Assembly (NCBI GenBank): GCA_905236865.1
Contig: CAJOQX010000329.1
Coordinates: forward strand, 1 to 34,629
Length of the DNA: 34,629 bases
Direction: 5' to 3'
Source of the DNA: Candidatus Rifleibacteriota bacterium
Lineage (GTDB): Bacteria > Muiribacteriota > Ozemobacteria > Ozemobacterales > Ozemobacteraceae
A model generated the notes under the pieces. The model ran no database searches and was not told the DNA's origin. It worked only from the letters and a program-made list of their open reading frames with translations. A program made the position numbers and the translations under genes. This document shows positions 1 through 7,590 of the stretch, piece by piece (the stretch's first letter is position 1; each line of letters starts with the position of its first letter).

Positions 1-738
1 CCAACTTTCAGAGCAGAAAAGAGCAAAACTCGCCGTCATTTAACTGAATTTTGGATGGTTGAACCAGAAGTTGCTTATATGGAACTTGCTGAAGATATGG
101 AACTCGCTGAACAGTTTGTAGAAAGCGTTGTCCAACACGTTGTAAATAACTGCGAAGAAGAACTTAAAACCCTAGAACGTGACGTAGAAAAACTCAGAAA
201 AATTAAAGCTCCTTTCTACAGAATGTCTTATGATGAAGCCTGTGAATTTCTTGCCCAGAAAAAGAAAGAATATGCAGCTTCTGATGATGAAGAAAAACGC
301 AAACTTTCTGAAGATATTCTAAAAGGTGGAGTTGGTGATGACTTAGGTGCTGCTGACGAAACTGTTATAGGTATTAATCATGACAAACCAGTTATGATTC
401 ATCGTTATCCAAGCGAAGTCAAAGCTTTCTATATGAAAGAAGACCCCGAACACAAAGGCAGAGTTCTCTGCTTCGATATGATTGCTCCAGAAGGTTACGG
501 TGAAATAATCGGAGCTAGCGAACGTGAAGCTGATATAGACGTTCTTGAAGCAAAGATTAAGAAAGCTGGCATGAACCTTGAACCATTCAAATGGTATCTT
601 GATATTCGTCGCTATGGTTCTGTTCCACATTCTGGTTTTGGTCTTGGAATTGAACGAACAGTATCTTGGTTATGCGGTCTAACTCACGTTAGAGAAACTA
701 TCCCATTTCCAAGAATGATGGATAAAATTTGGCCGTGA
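1..738 (+). CDS. asnS: Asparagine--tRNA ligase, C-terminal part (5' end outside window)
   Basis: The reading frame is open from the first base, so the gene starts upstream of the window; 245 residues are visible. The product charges tRNA-Asn with asparagine in the cytoplasm. The first visible residues, FRAEKSKTRRHLTEFWM, carry class II synthetase motif 2, and the C-terminal GLGIERTVSWLCG carries motif 3 with its ATP-binding arginine. The ending TIPFPRMMDKIWP is typical of the AsnRS/AspRS group, and the EFWMVEPE and FPR segments favour AsnRS over AspRS. The gene stops at TGA 736-738 and is followed at once by a terminator. No damage is visible in the part shown. Confidence 0.95.
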   Translation, partial: PTFRAEKSKTRRHLTEFWMVEPEVAYMELAEDMELAEQFVESVVQHVVNNCEEELKTLERDVEKLRKIKAPFYRMSYDEACEFLAQKKKEYAASDDEEKRKLSEDILKGGVGDDLGAADETVIGINHDKPVMIHRYPSEVKAFYMKEDPEHKGRVLCFDMIAPEGYGEIIGASEREADIDVLEAKIKKAGMNLEPFKWYLDIRRYGSVPHSGFGLGIERTVSWLCGLTHVRETIPFPRMMDKIWP

Positions 739-777
739 TAAAATAGTCTGAAAATTGAAAACGGAAAGTTGAAAACT

Positions 778-813
778 AAAAAAGCCTAAAAAGTTCCTTT
801 TTAGGCTTTTTTA
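778..813 (+). terminator. Rho-independent terminator of asnS
   Basis: A perfect 13-bp stem (781-793 with 797-809) has a 3-nt loop and is followed by a run of T. The stem is flanked by A-runs on its left side, so it could also end transcription coming from the minus strand. Confidence 0.85.
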
Positions 814-819
814 TTCTAC

Positions 820-945
820 TTATTTACCTTCAAAACTATCGAATGAGTTCAAAACATTTTTAGCTCTTAAAATAGCCGAATATTGTTTTATAAACTCTTC
901 TTTTGCTTCTTCGCTCTGTAATTGATTAACTTCTACAATTGCGAG
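820..945 (-). pseudogene. Possible 3' remnant of a type I restriction subunit (hsdR-like)
   Basis: Read on the minus strand, about 40 codons are open and end at TAA (822-820). They encode ...EEFIKQYSAILRAKNVLN followed by SFDSFEGK. This resembles from memory the extreme C-terminal helix of HsdR subunits (F-x-K-x-x-x-A-I-L-R-x-x-N-x-L-x-S-F-D-x-F). There is no start codon. The frame runs into the repeat element beginning at 938 and soon meets a stop there, so this is at most a decayed tail. It could also be chance or the end of another protein. Confidence 0.35.
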
Positions 946-1113
946 CCTCTGAAAGGAGGCTGTTTAAAAACTAAGAATTTATTAAAAATTCAATGTATGG
1001 AGTAATGTCCTCGCCCACTTTCGTAAAGGGGGATTAAGGGGGATTTTAAAATAATTAGACAAAAATAATTTTAAAGTAAAAAGCTAGTTTTTAGACAGCC
1101 TCTCGCAATGACG
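938..1113. mobile_element. Short non-autonomous inverted-repeat element (MITE-like), copy 1
   Basis: The left end reads ATTGCGAG, a short CCTCTGAAAG insertion, then GAGGCTGTTTAAAAACTA. The right end, on the reverse strand from 1113 leftwards, reads CGTCATTGCGAG then AGGCTGTCTAAAAACTAG. These ends are inverted copies of one another. The roughly 110 bp between them encode nothing. Copy 2 (14571-14974) has the same ends and shares about 25 bp of sequence just inside the left end. No transposase is present, so any movement would need one from elsewhere. Confidence 0.6.
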
Positions 1114-1138
1114 TGTAACTTTTGGTTTCGCAATGACG
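1103..1138. repeat. Direct repeat TCGCAATGACG (two copies)
   Basis: TCGCAATGACG occurs at 1103-1113 (the right tip of the element) and again at 1128-1138. In reverse complement it is CGTCATTGCGA, the same core that begins copies at 7513 and 14571. The second copy may be a solo remnant. The rest of 1139-1287 is AT-rich and I see no gene in it. Confidence 0.6.
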
Positions 1139-1287
1139 ATTTGACTCGAACATTGATTACAACAATAACTACAACAAAAAACAACCTATATAATTACGCC
1201 AAGCATAGCTTTGCTTTATTAATACGCTACGCTAACTAGAGTAAATTTTCTTCTTTGTTTTTTAAAATAAAAAAAGTAAAAAAAAGC

Positions 1288-1315
1288 TAAAGTATGAATC
1301 GCAAATTGCCGATTT
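1288..1315 (+). promoter_or_regulatory. Sigma-28 (FliA/SigD)-type promoter of the flagellar operon
   Basis: TAAA (1288-1291), a 16-nt spacer, then GCCGATTT (1308-1315). The FliA/SigD consensus is TAAA-N15-GCCGATAA in enterics, with GCCGATAT in Bacillus. The match is strong apart from one extra spacer base. Transcription would begin about 30 nt before the ATG at 1353, directly upstream of the DUF501/flagellar gene block. Confidence 0.65.
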
Positions 1316-1352
1316 ATTTTCTAAGAAATAAATTAGTTAGGGAATAAATCAG

Positions 1353-1910
1353 ATGGCAGATAAATCTATAGAAGAAAAAGATTATCAAAAAGCGGTTGCC
1401 CTCTTAGGTCGTGAACCAAGAAGCCCTTTTATAATTAAGACTAGATGTGGCAATGGCAATCCCCAGACACTTGTAGCTGACCCAATATTTTTTGAAGACA
1501 ATCTTTGGAAGCCTTTTCCATCTTTTATATGGTTAGTTTGCCCAAGATTAAAAGCTTTGGTTGCAGACCTAGAGCAACAAGGCTTCGTTAAATATTTTTC
1601 CCAAAAACTAATAAATGATGAAAATTTTAGAAATGAATATTTAATAGGGCAGAAGGAAATAGCAGATTATCGTTTGCGATTAGCAGAAGAAAAGTTTGCT
1701 AAACCTCTTCCCCAGCATATTTATGATATTTTGAAAAACACAAGCATAGCAGGCAGTCATAATGTTTGTGGCGTAAAATGTTTGCACGCTCATTTGGCTC
1801 ATTATCTTGCTTTTGGTAACAATCCCATTGGCAAAGAAATAATTGAAAAGATAGGTAATTGCGACAAAGAATCTAATTGTGATAGTGAAAACGCTGGAGG
1901 CAAAAAATGA
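1353..1910 (+). CDS. DUF501 family protein
   Basis: A 185-aa protein that I assign to DUF501 from its layout. It has an N-terminal LGREPRSPFIIKTRCGNGNP segment, a central WLVCPRLKALVADLE segment, and a C-terminal GVKCLHAHLAHYLAFGNNP segment. The family keeps several cysteines in these places, and its biochemical role is unknown to me. In Actinobacteria it is usually found near ftsB/eno-type genes. Here it is the first gene of a flagellar operon: its TGA overlaps the ATG of flgF by 4 bases, which implies translational coupling. The start has a modest ribosome site (TTAGGGA) and sits just behind the sigma-28-like promoter. There is no signal peptide or membrane segment, so it is probably cytoplasmic. 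Confidence 0.8.
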   Translation: MADKSIEEKDYQKAVALLGREPRSPFIIKTRCGNGNPQTLVADPIFFEDNLWKPFPSFIWLVCPRLKALVADLEQQGFVKYFSQKLINDENFRNEYLIGQKEIADYRLRLAEEKFAKPLPQHIYDILKNTSIAGSHNVCGVKCLHAHLAHYLAFGNNPIGKEIIEKIGNCDKESNCDSENAGGKK

Positions 1911-2749
1911 TACGTGGTATATACACCTCTGCAGCAGGTATGCTGGTTGAAACTATGCGACAAGACCAAGTTGCAAACAACTTAGCAAATGTCGATACAA
2001 CTGGTTTTAAACAAGACGGTATGGTTTTCAAAGAACTTCCAGCAATGAGAATTCGCCGTGTTAATGATGGTCAGCTTTATCCACCTAGACCTATTTACCG
2101 TTACCCTCGAATCGGTAAAATTGGTACAGGTTCAATAGTTGATGAAACCTATACTAGATGGGAAGCAGGAAGCATGAGTTACACAGGCAACGAGCTTGAT
2201 GTTAGCCTAGATAACGAAAAAGCTTTTTTCATTGTTGAAGGAAGAAACGGAATTAGATTTTCTAGAGATGGTTCTTGGACACTAGATGACGAAGGCTTTT
2301 TAAGAGACCATAACGGATATTACATACTCGGTGAACAAATAGGTTCTGAAGCACAGAATTCTGGCGTCATAATCAGCGATGATGGCACAGTTAATGCTAA
2401 TTTTCAACGTATTCAAGTTGGATTAGGTGTTAAATGCACTATTGATGAAGAAGGACGTGTTTTGTTAGACAATGAAGCTCAATTCAGAGTCGTAACAGGA
2501 ACAGCTTCTGAAAGAAGAGCATTCAGAAAAGAAGGTGCTAATAAGTTTGTAAGAGCTTTCGGCGATGTAACAAGAGCAGAAACCAACTTCCTACCAGGCT
2601 ACTTAGAAAAACCTAATTTTAGCGTAGTCGAAGAAATGGTAAAGATGATTGAAATTTCTCGTGCTTATGAAGCAAATTCCAAGGTTATTCAATCACACGA
2701 TAACCTATTAGACAAATGCGTAAACAACGTCGGTGCTACTAAGCGCTGA
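1907..2749 (+). CDS. flgF: Flagellar basal-body rod protein FlgF
   Basis: A 280-aa rod protein of the FlgE/F/G family. The N-terminus MIRGIYTSAAGM and the ANNLANVDTTGFKQD motif are the family signature. The C-terminus VVEEMVKMIEISRAYEANSK is the conserved helix that packs in the axial coiled-coil core. Placed before flgG and starting MIRGIY, it fits FlgF, part of the proximal rod in the periplasm, exported by the flagellar type III system without a cleaved signal. A strong ribosome site (GGAGG) lies inside the end of the upstream gene. The central D1-like region (about residues 90-200) is variable, as usual. Confidence 0.9.
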   Translation: MIRGIYTSAAGMLVETMRQDQVANNLANVDTTGFKQDGMVFKELPAMRIRRVNDGQLYPPRPIYRYPRIGKIGTGSIVDETYTRWEAGSMSYTGNELDVSLDNEKAFFIVEGRNGIRFSRDGSWTLDDEGFLRDHNGYYILGEQIGSEAQNSGVIISDDGTVNANFQRIQVGLGVKCTIDEEGRVLLDNEAQFRVVTGTASERRAFRKEGANKFVRAFGDVTRAETNFLPGYLEKPNFSVVEEMVKMIEISRAYEANSKVIQSHDNLLDKCVNNVGATKR

Positions 2750-2777
2750 TAAATAGAAAAACGGAGGAATAAGTCCT

Positions 2778-3566
2778 ATGATGAGATCATTGTGGTCAGC
2801 ATCCACTGGCATGAAAGGTCAAGAAACTAATATTGCTGTTGTTTCTAACAACTTGTCAAATGTTTCAACTACAGGCTTCAAGAAACAACGTGTTGACTTT
2901 GAAGACTTAATGTATCAGACAATCGTTGAATCAGGTGCTCCTATAACCGCTGATATAAAATACCCTGTAGGCGTTCAGTTAGGTCATGGTGTTAAACCAG
3001 TTGCTACTCATAGACTTTTCTCTCAAGGTGAATATCAACAAACTGACGAATCACTAGACGTAGCAATTGAAGGGGAAGGATTCTTCCAAGTTCAGTTGCC
3101 TAGTGGTGATATTGCTTATACAAGAGATGGTTCATGGAAAATATCAGAAGATGGTATTATTGTAAACTCTAATGGTTATACAATTCTTCCAGAAGTAACT
3201 ATTCCACAAGATGCACTAGGTATCAATATTACTGCCAATGGTATTATTGCAGCAAAGATGCCTAACCAAACAGATCTCGAAGTCATTGGTCAAATTGAAT
3301 TAGCAGACTTTATTAACCCATCAGGTTTAAGAGCTTTGGGTAAAAACTTATTCGTTCCCACAGCAAGTTCAGGTGACCCCGTTGTTGGTATACCTGGTCA
3401 AGAAGAATTTGGTGAAATAGCTCAGGGCTTTATAGAAATGTCTAACGTTAAAGTTGTTGAAGAAATGGTTAATATGATTGTTGCTCAACGTGCTTATGAA
3501 GCAAATTCTAAGACTATTCAAACATCAGACACCATGCTTCAGATAGCAAACAATCTCAGGAGATAA
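2778..3566 (+). CDS. flgG: Flagellar distal rod protein FlgG
   Basis: 262 aa, very close to the usual FlgG length of about 260. The start MMRSLWSASTGMKGQE and the SNNLSNVSTTGFKKQRVDFEDL stretch are typical of FlgG, as is the ending VEEMVNMIVAQRAYEANSK with IQTSDTMLQIANNLRR. It builds the distal rod that crosses the peptidoglycan and passes through the P and L rings. GGAGG lies 10 nt before the first of two consecutive ATG codons, so either could be used. It lies 28 bp after flgF in the same operon. Confidence 0.95.
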   Translation: MMRSLWSASTGMKGQETNIAVVSNNLSNVSTTGFKKQRVDFEDLMYQTIVESGAPITADIKYPVGVQLGHGVKPVATHRLFSQGEYQQTDESLDVAIEGEGFFQVQLPSGDIAYTRDGSWKISEDGIIVNSNGYTILPEVTIPQDALGINITANGIIAAKMPNQTDLEVIGQIELADFINPSGLRALGKNLFVPTASSGDPVVGIPGQEEFGEIAQGFIEMSNVKVVEEMVNMIVAQRAYEANSKTIQTSDTMLQIANNLRR

Positions 3567-3576
3567 TTAAGTTAAA

Positions 3577-4650
3577 ATGATTTTACGTTCTGATTTATCA
3601 AAAAGCTTAATAATAAGTTTGCTAATTGGGTTATCTTTAACTACTTCTTCTTATGCTAAGGCTACAAGCAATACAACCAGCTTTGCTACTTTTAAGAAAA
3701 GTGCTGTTGTTGCTGGTTGCACTGTAAATGCCGATTCTTTAATAAAAAAATCTGATGAAAATTTAGCTAAAGAGTTAGCAAATATTCAATTAGGCAATAT
3801 TCCTAATCCATTAGGAGAAATTATTTTAGATAAAGAAACAATAGCTTATAAACTTGGAGATTTAGCTAATTGTGTAGAAATTCCAGAAAGCGTTACTATT
3901 AAGCGTTTAGGCTCTGTTTTAAACAGCGATTTAGTTAAAGCAAAAATAGAAGAATACTGTATGGAAAATTGCGATGACAAGCTTAGTTTTGACTTTTCAA
4001 GACTTTCTTCTATGATAATACTACCTGGAAATGTAATTAGTTGGGATATTCAATCAAATTCTACCAATGAGTTAGGAATGAGATTATTCGCTTTAGAAGC
4101 TGAAACAGAAGGTGGCCCTTTTAAACAGCTTATTCAAGTTAATGTTAGTAAAACAATTGAAGCAGCAGAGCTTTGTCAGCTTTTAAAACCAGGTGAAATA
4201 ATTACAGAAGATATGGTTAGACCTGTTTCTGTTGTTATAAAGAACGAAAAAAACAATACAGCAGTTGCTTATAAAGATGTTATTGGAAAATCATTAGACA
4301 GATTTAAATCTGCTGGAACTATTATTAGAAATTCTGATTTATCTAAATCAGATAAGAAAATAGCAAAACCTCGTAAATCCACTAAAATCGAAGGCATTAG
4401 AACTCCACAGGCTCTAACCATGATGGCTACAACTTCAAAGAAAGACATTATGACTGAAAACTGGCTTATAAAGCCTGGTGAAAAAGTCGAATACAGAGTT
4501 ATAAGCGGAGCTCTTTCATTGAGCATTCCAGCTAAAGCTGTTCAAGGCGGTAATAGCGGTGATGAAATCGAACTGATTAATCTTAAAAACAAACGCAGAA
4601 TTAATGGTGTAATCACAGAAAAAGGTGTAGTTGAATATGCTCAGAAATAA
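3577..4650 (+). CDS. flgA: Flagellar P-ring assembly protein FlgA (SAF domain)
   Basis: 357 aa with a Sec signal peptide (SLIISLLIGLSLTTSSYAKA). The C-terminal half is a SAF/FlgA domain: LLKPGEIITEDMVRPVSVVIK, then IGKSLDRFKSAGTIIRNSDL, then WLIKPGEKVEYRV and AVQGGNSGDEIELIN. FlgA is the periplasmic chaperone for assembly of the P ring around the rod. The protein is longer than the enteric FlgA (about 220 aa) because of an N-terminal extension of poor conservation (about residues 30-190). The ribosome site AGGAG overlaps the flgG stop. Its partner FlgI is not in this operon. Confidence 0.88.
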   Translation: MILRSDLSKSLIISLLIGLSLTTSSYAKATSNTTSFATFKKSAVVAGCTVNADSLIKKSDENLAKELANIQLGNIPNPLGEIILDKETIAYKLGDLANCVEIPESVTIKRLGSVLNSDLVKAKIEEYCMENCDDKLSFDFSRLSSMIILPGNVISWDIQSNSTNELGMRLFALEAETEGGPFKQLIQVNVSKTIEAAELCQLLKPGEIITEDMVRPVSVVIKNEKNNTAVAYKDVIGKSLDRFKSAGTIIRNSDLSKSDKKIAKPRKSTKIEGIRTPQALTMMATTSKKDIMTENWLIKPGEKVEYRVISGALSLSIPAKAVQGGNSGDEIELINLKNKRRINGVITEKGVVEYAQK

Positions 4651-5251
4651 ATCTTATTCTTATATAGTAATATTAATCGTATTGTTATCTATTTGTGCGA
4701 ATAACTCAACTTGTTGCGCAGCTTCATTATGGCTAAACGGCAACGACCTTTATTCTTCACAAGGTGCAGCAAGAAACTATCAGCCTGGCGACATTATTAC
4801 TATACAGATTTCTGAATCAACTAGTGCACAGTCTAAAGCAACAACTTCTACAGAAAAAGAATCAACAACAGAAGCTTCTGCTAACCCACAAATTCCTATA
4901 TTCAAAAGAATAATGAAAAAAATAACTGGTCAGCAAAAAATTAAAAACGAATTTGACGGTCAGGGAACAACAACTAGAAGCGGTAGTTTGGAAGGAACAA
5001 TAACTGCTACAGTATTAGAAATACTTCCAAATGGCAATCTTTTAATAGAAGGTAGCCGTGCCATAGCGGTAAATAAAGAAACTCAGATAATGAGAGTAAG
5101 AGGCGTTGCAAGACCTAAAGACATCAGTGCAAACAATAGCATTGATTCAAAACTTCTTGCAGATGCTCAAATCAAGTTTGATGGTAAAGGCAGTGTTTCA
5201 AGAGCTAACCGCCAAGGAATAATGACCAAGCTGTTTGATTCTGTATTTTGA
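4637..5251 (+). CDS. flgH: Flagellar L-ring protein FlgH
   Basis: About 204 aa. The core SLWLNGNDLYSSQGAARNYQ, then PGDIITIQISESTSAQSKAT, is characteristic of FlgH, as is the later GSLEGTITATVLEILPNGNL segment. FlgH forms the outer-membrane L ring of the flagellum. I take the ATG at 4637 because AGGTG lies about 10 nt upstream; a TTG at 4631 is possible. The gene overlaps the end of flgA by 14 bp. The signal peptide contains cysteines (LLSICANNSTCCAAS), but none sits in a standard [LVI]-[AST]-[GA]-C lipobox, whereas FlgH is a lipoprotein in enterics. A terminator follows, so flgI and flgJ are not part of this operon. Confidence 0.92.
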   Translation: MLRNKSYSYIVILIVLLSICANNSTCCAASLWLNGNDLYSSQGAARNYQPGDIITIQISESTSAQSKATTSTEKESTTEASANPQIPIFKRIMKKITGQQKIKNEFDGQGTTTRSGSLEGTITATVLEILPNGNLLIEGSRAIAVNKETQIMRVRGVARPKDISANNSIDSKLLADAQIKFDGKGSVSRANRQGIMTKLFDSVF

Positions 5252-5266
5252 TTAAGATATAAGATA

Positions 5267-5299
5267 GAAAAAGGCTCTAGTTATCTAGAGCCTTTTTTC
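5267..5299 (+). terminator. Rho-independent terminator after flgH
   Basis: A stem of AAAAAGGCTCTAG (5268-5280), loop TTAT, then CTAGAGCC and a run of six T (to 5298). It closes the flagellar operon 16 bp after the flgH stop. Confidence 0.92.
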
Positions 5300-5400
5300 G
5301 TTTTTATTGTCTTTGTTTTTTGTTGTTTTTATTGTTTAAATTACATAAACCAATACTTATGTACTAAAGTAGCTTTACTACGAACTACGTCACCTTTTCG

Positions 5401-5427
5401 GTATTACGAGAGGCTGTGCTATAAAAT
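5401..5427. repeat. Solo end of the dispersed repeat element, abutting hflC
   Basis: ATTACGAGAGGCTGTGCTAT then AAAATT matches the end sequence of the element at 14571-14974 (GCGAGAGRCTGTGCTAAAA). No partner end is seen nearby. It stops exactly at the hflC stop codon (5429-5427). Confidence 0.55.
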
Positions 5428-6380
5428 TATTTTACATCATAGTTATTCTGCTTTGCCTTTTTCAAATACTTGTATAGATCAGAATCTGTAGAAATCACTA
5501 GTTTAGAGTTTCTATTCCCTGCTATTTTTTCTAATGTTTCCAAAGATCTATAAAAAGCATAAAATTCAGGATCTCTATTGTAAGCTTCTGCATAAATACG
5601 AGCAGCTTCTGCATCTGCTTTACCAATTATTTCGGCAGATTTCATTTTCGCTTCAGAATTAATCATTCTTAATTCTTTTTCCATCTTACCAAGAATTTCA
5701 GCTTTCTGACCTTCTCCTTCTGCAATGTATTGGGCTGCAACTTTATTTCGTTCTGAAATCATACGTTCATATATTTTCTGTAAGACTTCATTTGTATAAT
5801 TAATTCTTTTTATTTTTATATCAATTAGTTCAATACCGTATTTGCTAATACTTGGTTTAGCTGTTTCAAGCATTTCATTTAATATTTCTTCTCTGTTTTT
5901 ACGAGGACCAACTAAATTAGCTTCTTCGTTAGAATCACTATTAGAATCTTTCTTGTAATTATCGCTTCTGACTAAATCTACAAGGTAATTTGCAGAGATA
6001 CAGTCTCTAACTACAGAATCAATAATATCATCCAGTTTTGTTTGAGCACTTTGAATTGTACCTACACTCTTATAGAAAAGAAGAGGATCGCTTATTTTCC
6101 ATCTACCTGTGCAATCAACCCATATAAATCTTTTTTCTTTTGTAGTAATTTGGTTTGGAGAGCCATCCCATTTTTGTATTCTTGTATCAAAATAGTAAAC
6201 TTCTTCGATAAATGGAGTTTTAAAGTGAAAACCAGGACCTTTTACCTCTCCAACAGGTTTACCAAAATTAGTTACAAGAGCTACCGTTCCTTCATAAACA
6301 ATATAAAAGCTGTTTAAAAAGAGAATAACCCCAAAAATCAAAACAAAAACAAGAACTACTGTAAGACAGGATTTCTTCAT
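5427..6380 (-). CDS. hflC: HflC-like SPFH/band 7 membrane protein
   Basis: 317 aa with one N-terminal membrane helix (LTVVLVFVLIFGVILFLNSF) followed by an SPFH domain: YEGTVALVTNFGKPVGEV, then GPGFHFKTPFIEEVYYFDTRIQ. A C-terminal coiled-coil follows, rich in EGQKAEILGKMEKEL and ADAEAARIYAEAY motifs typical of HflC. In E. coli, HflK and HflC form a cage around the FtsH protease and modulate membrane-protein degradation. The ATG overlaps the hflK stop in an ATGA, so the two are coupled. The hydrophilic DSNSDSNEEANLVG stretch (about residues 145-160) lies where HflC proteins often carry an insertion. Confidence 0.9.
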   Translation of the reverse strand: MKKSCLTVVLVFVLIFGVILFLNSFYIVYEGTVALVTNFGKPVGEVKGPGFHFKTPFIEEVYYFDTRIQKWDGSPNQITTKEKRFIWVDCTGRWKISDPLLFYKSVGTIQSAQTKLDDIIDSVVRDCISANYLVDLVRSDNYKKDSNSDSNEEANLVGPRKNREEILNEMLETAKPSISKYGIELIDIKIKRINYTNEVLQKIYERMISERNKVAAQYIAEGEGQKAEILGKMEKELRMINSEAKMKSAEIIGKADAEAARIYAEAYNRDPEFYAFYRSLETLEKIAGNRNSKLVISTDSDLYKYLKKAKQNNYDVK

Positions 6381-7390
6381 TTTTCATTACCTCCAAAGTT
6401 TTCTAAAGGCAACAAAGGAGTTATACCATTTTTAGACGAATCATTATCTACAATCACTATATCTTTCATTCTAGGATAGACCTTTTCAACAGTTTCCAAA
6501 TACATTCTCGTTCTAGTTACTTCAGGGTATTTTTTGTATTCGTCTAGCAAAGCAAGAAACCTGTTGGCGTCGCCTTGTGCGATATTTACACGTTCGGTAG
6601 CATAACCTTCTGCTTTTTGTATAACACTTTTAGCTTCACCTCTAGCCTTTGGAACTTGTGCATTATACTGTTGTATAGCATTTTGTATCATACTTTCTTT
6701 TTGTTGTTCAGCTTCATTAACAGAATTGAAAGCTTTTTTAACTGATTGAGGTGGATTTACGTCTTGGAACTTATAAGTTACAATGTGAACCCCAATATCA
6801 TATTTTTTTAAATTATTTTGCATTTCTTGCTGTATTGCATCAGCAAGACTGGCTCTTTCTGTTGTTAGAACATCAGTAACATTTGCATTACCAATGATTT
6901 TTCTTGTAGCTGCTTCTGAGACATCTCTAATTGCAGAAACAGGATCTTTTATCTTGAAAAGGTACTTTGCAGGGTCATCAATTTTGTATTGAACAATCCA
7001 CTCTATTTCGCTTACATTTAAATCACCTGTAAGAACAAGAGATTCATCCAATCTGCTTCTATTATCGTAAACTGTTCTACCACGAGATGAATTGCTGGTT
7101 TTAAAACCAAATTCTTCTTTAAAAATACGTTCTGTTTTAACTCTAGCAATATAATCAATTCCAAAAGGGAGTTTGAAATGTAAACCTGCTGATTCAAGAC
7201 CAATGAATCTACCAAAACGCATTACAATTACTTGTTCTTCTGGTTCAACAACATAAAAACATGAACCTAAGCCAGATATTACTAAAAATGCAATAATAAC
7301 AATAATTCCAACGGATATTACTGGTTTTACGATTAGTGAATTTTTTTGTGGCGTAACATCTACTACATTGCCATAATCTACTTTACTCAT
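6377..7390 (-). CDS. hflK: HflK-like SPFH/band 7 membrane protein
   Basis: 337 aa, first gene of the hflK-hflC pair. A membrane helix (SVGIIVIIAFLVISGLGSCF) is followed by the SPFH domain, with VEPEEQVIVMRFGRF near its start and RDVSEAATRKIIGNANVTDV in the middle. A C-terminal coiled-coil contains AEGYATERVNIAQGDANRFL, a hallmark of HflK. The short polar N-terminus before the helix suits the N-in topology of HflK. GGAG lies just upstream of the ATG. FtsH, the partner protease, is not in this window. Confidence 0.9.
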   Translation of the reverse strand: MSKVDYGNVVDVTPQKNSLIVKPVISVGIIVIIAFLVISGLGSCFYVVEPEEQVIVMRFGRFIGLESAGLHFKLPFGIDYIARVKTERIFKEEFGFKTSNSSRGRTVYDNRSRLDESLVLTGDLNVSEIEWIVQYKIDDPAKYLFKIKDPVSAIRDVSEAATRKIIGNANVTDVLTTERASLADAIQQEMQNNLKKYDIGVHIVTYKFQDVNPPQSVKKAFNSVNEAEQQKESMIQNAIQQYNAQVPKARGEAKSVIQKAEGYATERVNIAQGDANRFLALLDEYKKYPEVTRTRMYLETVEKVYPRMKDIVIVDNDSSKNGITPLLPLENFGGNEK

Positions 7391-7421
7391 AGAAACTCCA
7401 ATAAAAATTTTATAAGCTAAA

Positions 7422-7450
7422 ATCTTATCACATTTATAAAATATTGTAAA
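7422..7450 (-). promoter_or_regulatory. Likely housekeeping promoter of hflK-hflC
   Basis: On the minus strand TTTACA (7450-7445), a 17-nt spacer, then TAAGAT (7427-7422) preceded by TGA, an extended -10. It lies about 32 bp before the hflK start. Confidence 0.5.
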
Positions 7451-7467
7451 AGATTATTCATATCTTA

Positions 7468-7590
7468 AGGGCAAACGCAAACTTTTTTTGCTATTAATCA
7501 GTCTTTCGGATACGTCATTGCGAGCCTCTGAAAGAGGCGTGGCAATCTATGATAGGTTCTTCAATAAAAGAAAAAAATTGCGTTTGCCCT
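7468..7590. repeat. 123-bp inverted-repeat element with perfect 13-bp ends
   Basis: AGGGCAAACGCAA at 7468-7480 is perfectly repeated in inverse at 7578-7590, and both arms continue inward into T/A runs. About 97 bp lie between, including the GTCATTGCGAG-type repeat at 7513-7548. This looks like a MITE or the scar of one. Its right arm overlaps the longest possible reading frame of the following gspF-like gene. I see no clear target-site duplication. Confidence 0.5.
7513..7548. repeat. Dispersed repeat with internal hairpin (CGTCATTGCGAG...GGCAATCT)
   Basis: CGTCATTGCGAG (7513-7524), a small hairpin GCCTCT-GAA-AGAGGC (7524-7538), then GTGGCAATCT. CGTCATTGCGAG...GGCAATCT is a pattern I recognise from interspersed repeats in several bacterial groups. 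Here it shares its CGTCATTGCGAG start with the elements at 938-1113 and 14571-14974. Confidence 0.6.

Noticed and set aside
343-630. Minus-strand open frame of 95 codons inside asnS
   Set aside because: Lies wholly opposite a well-conserved synthetase gene, no ribosome site, composition like an antisense shadow.
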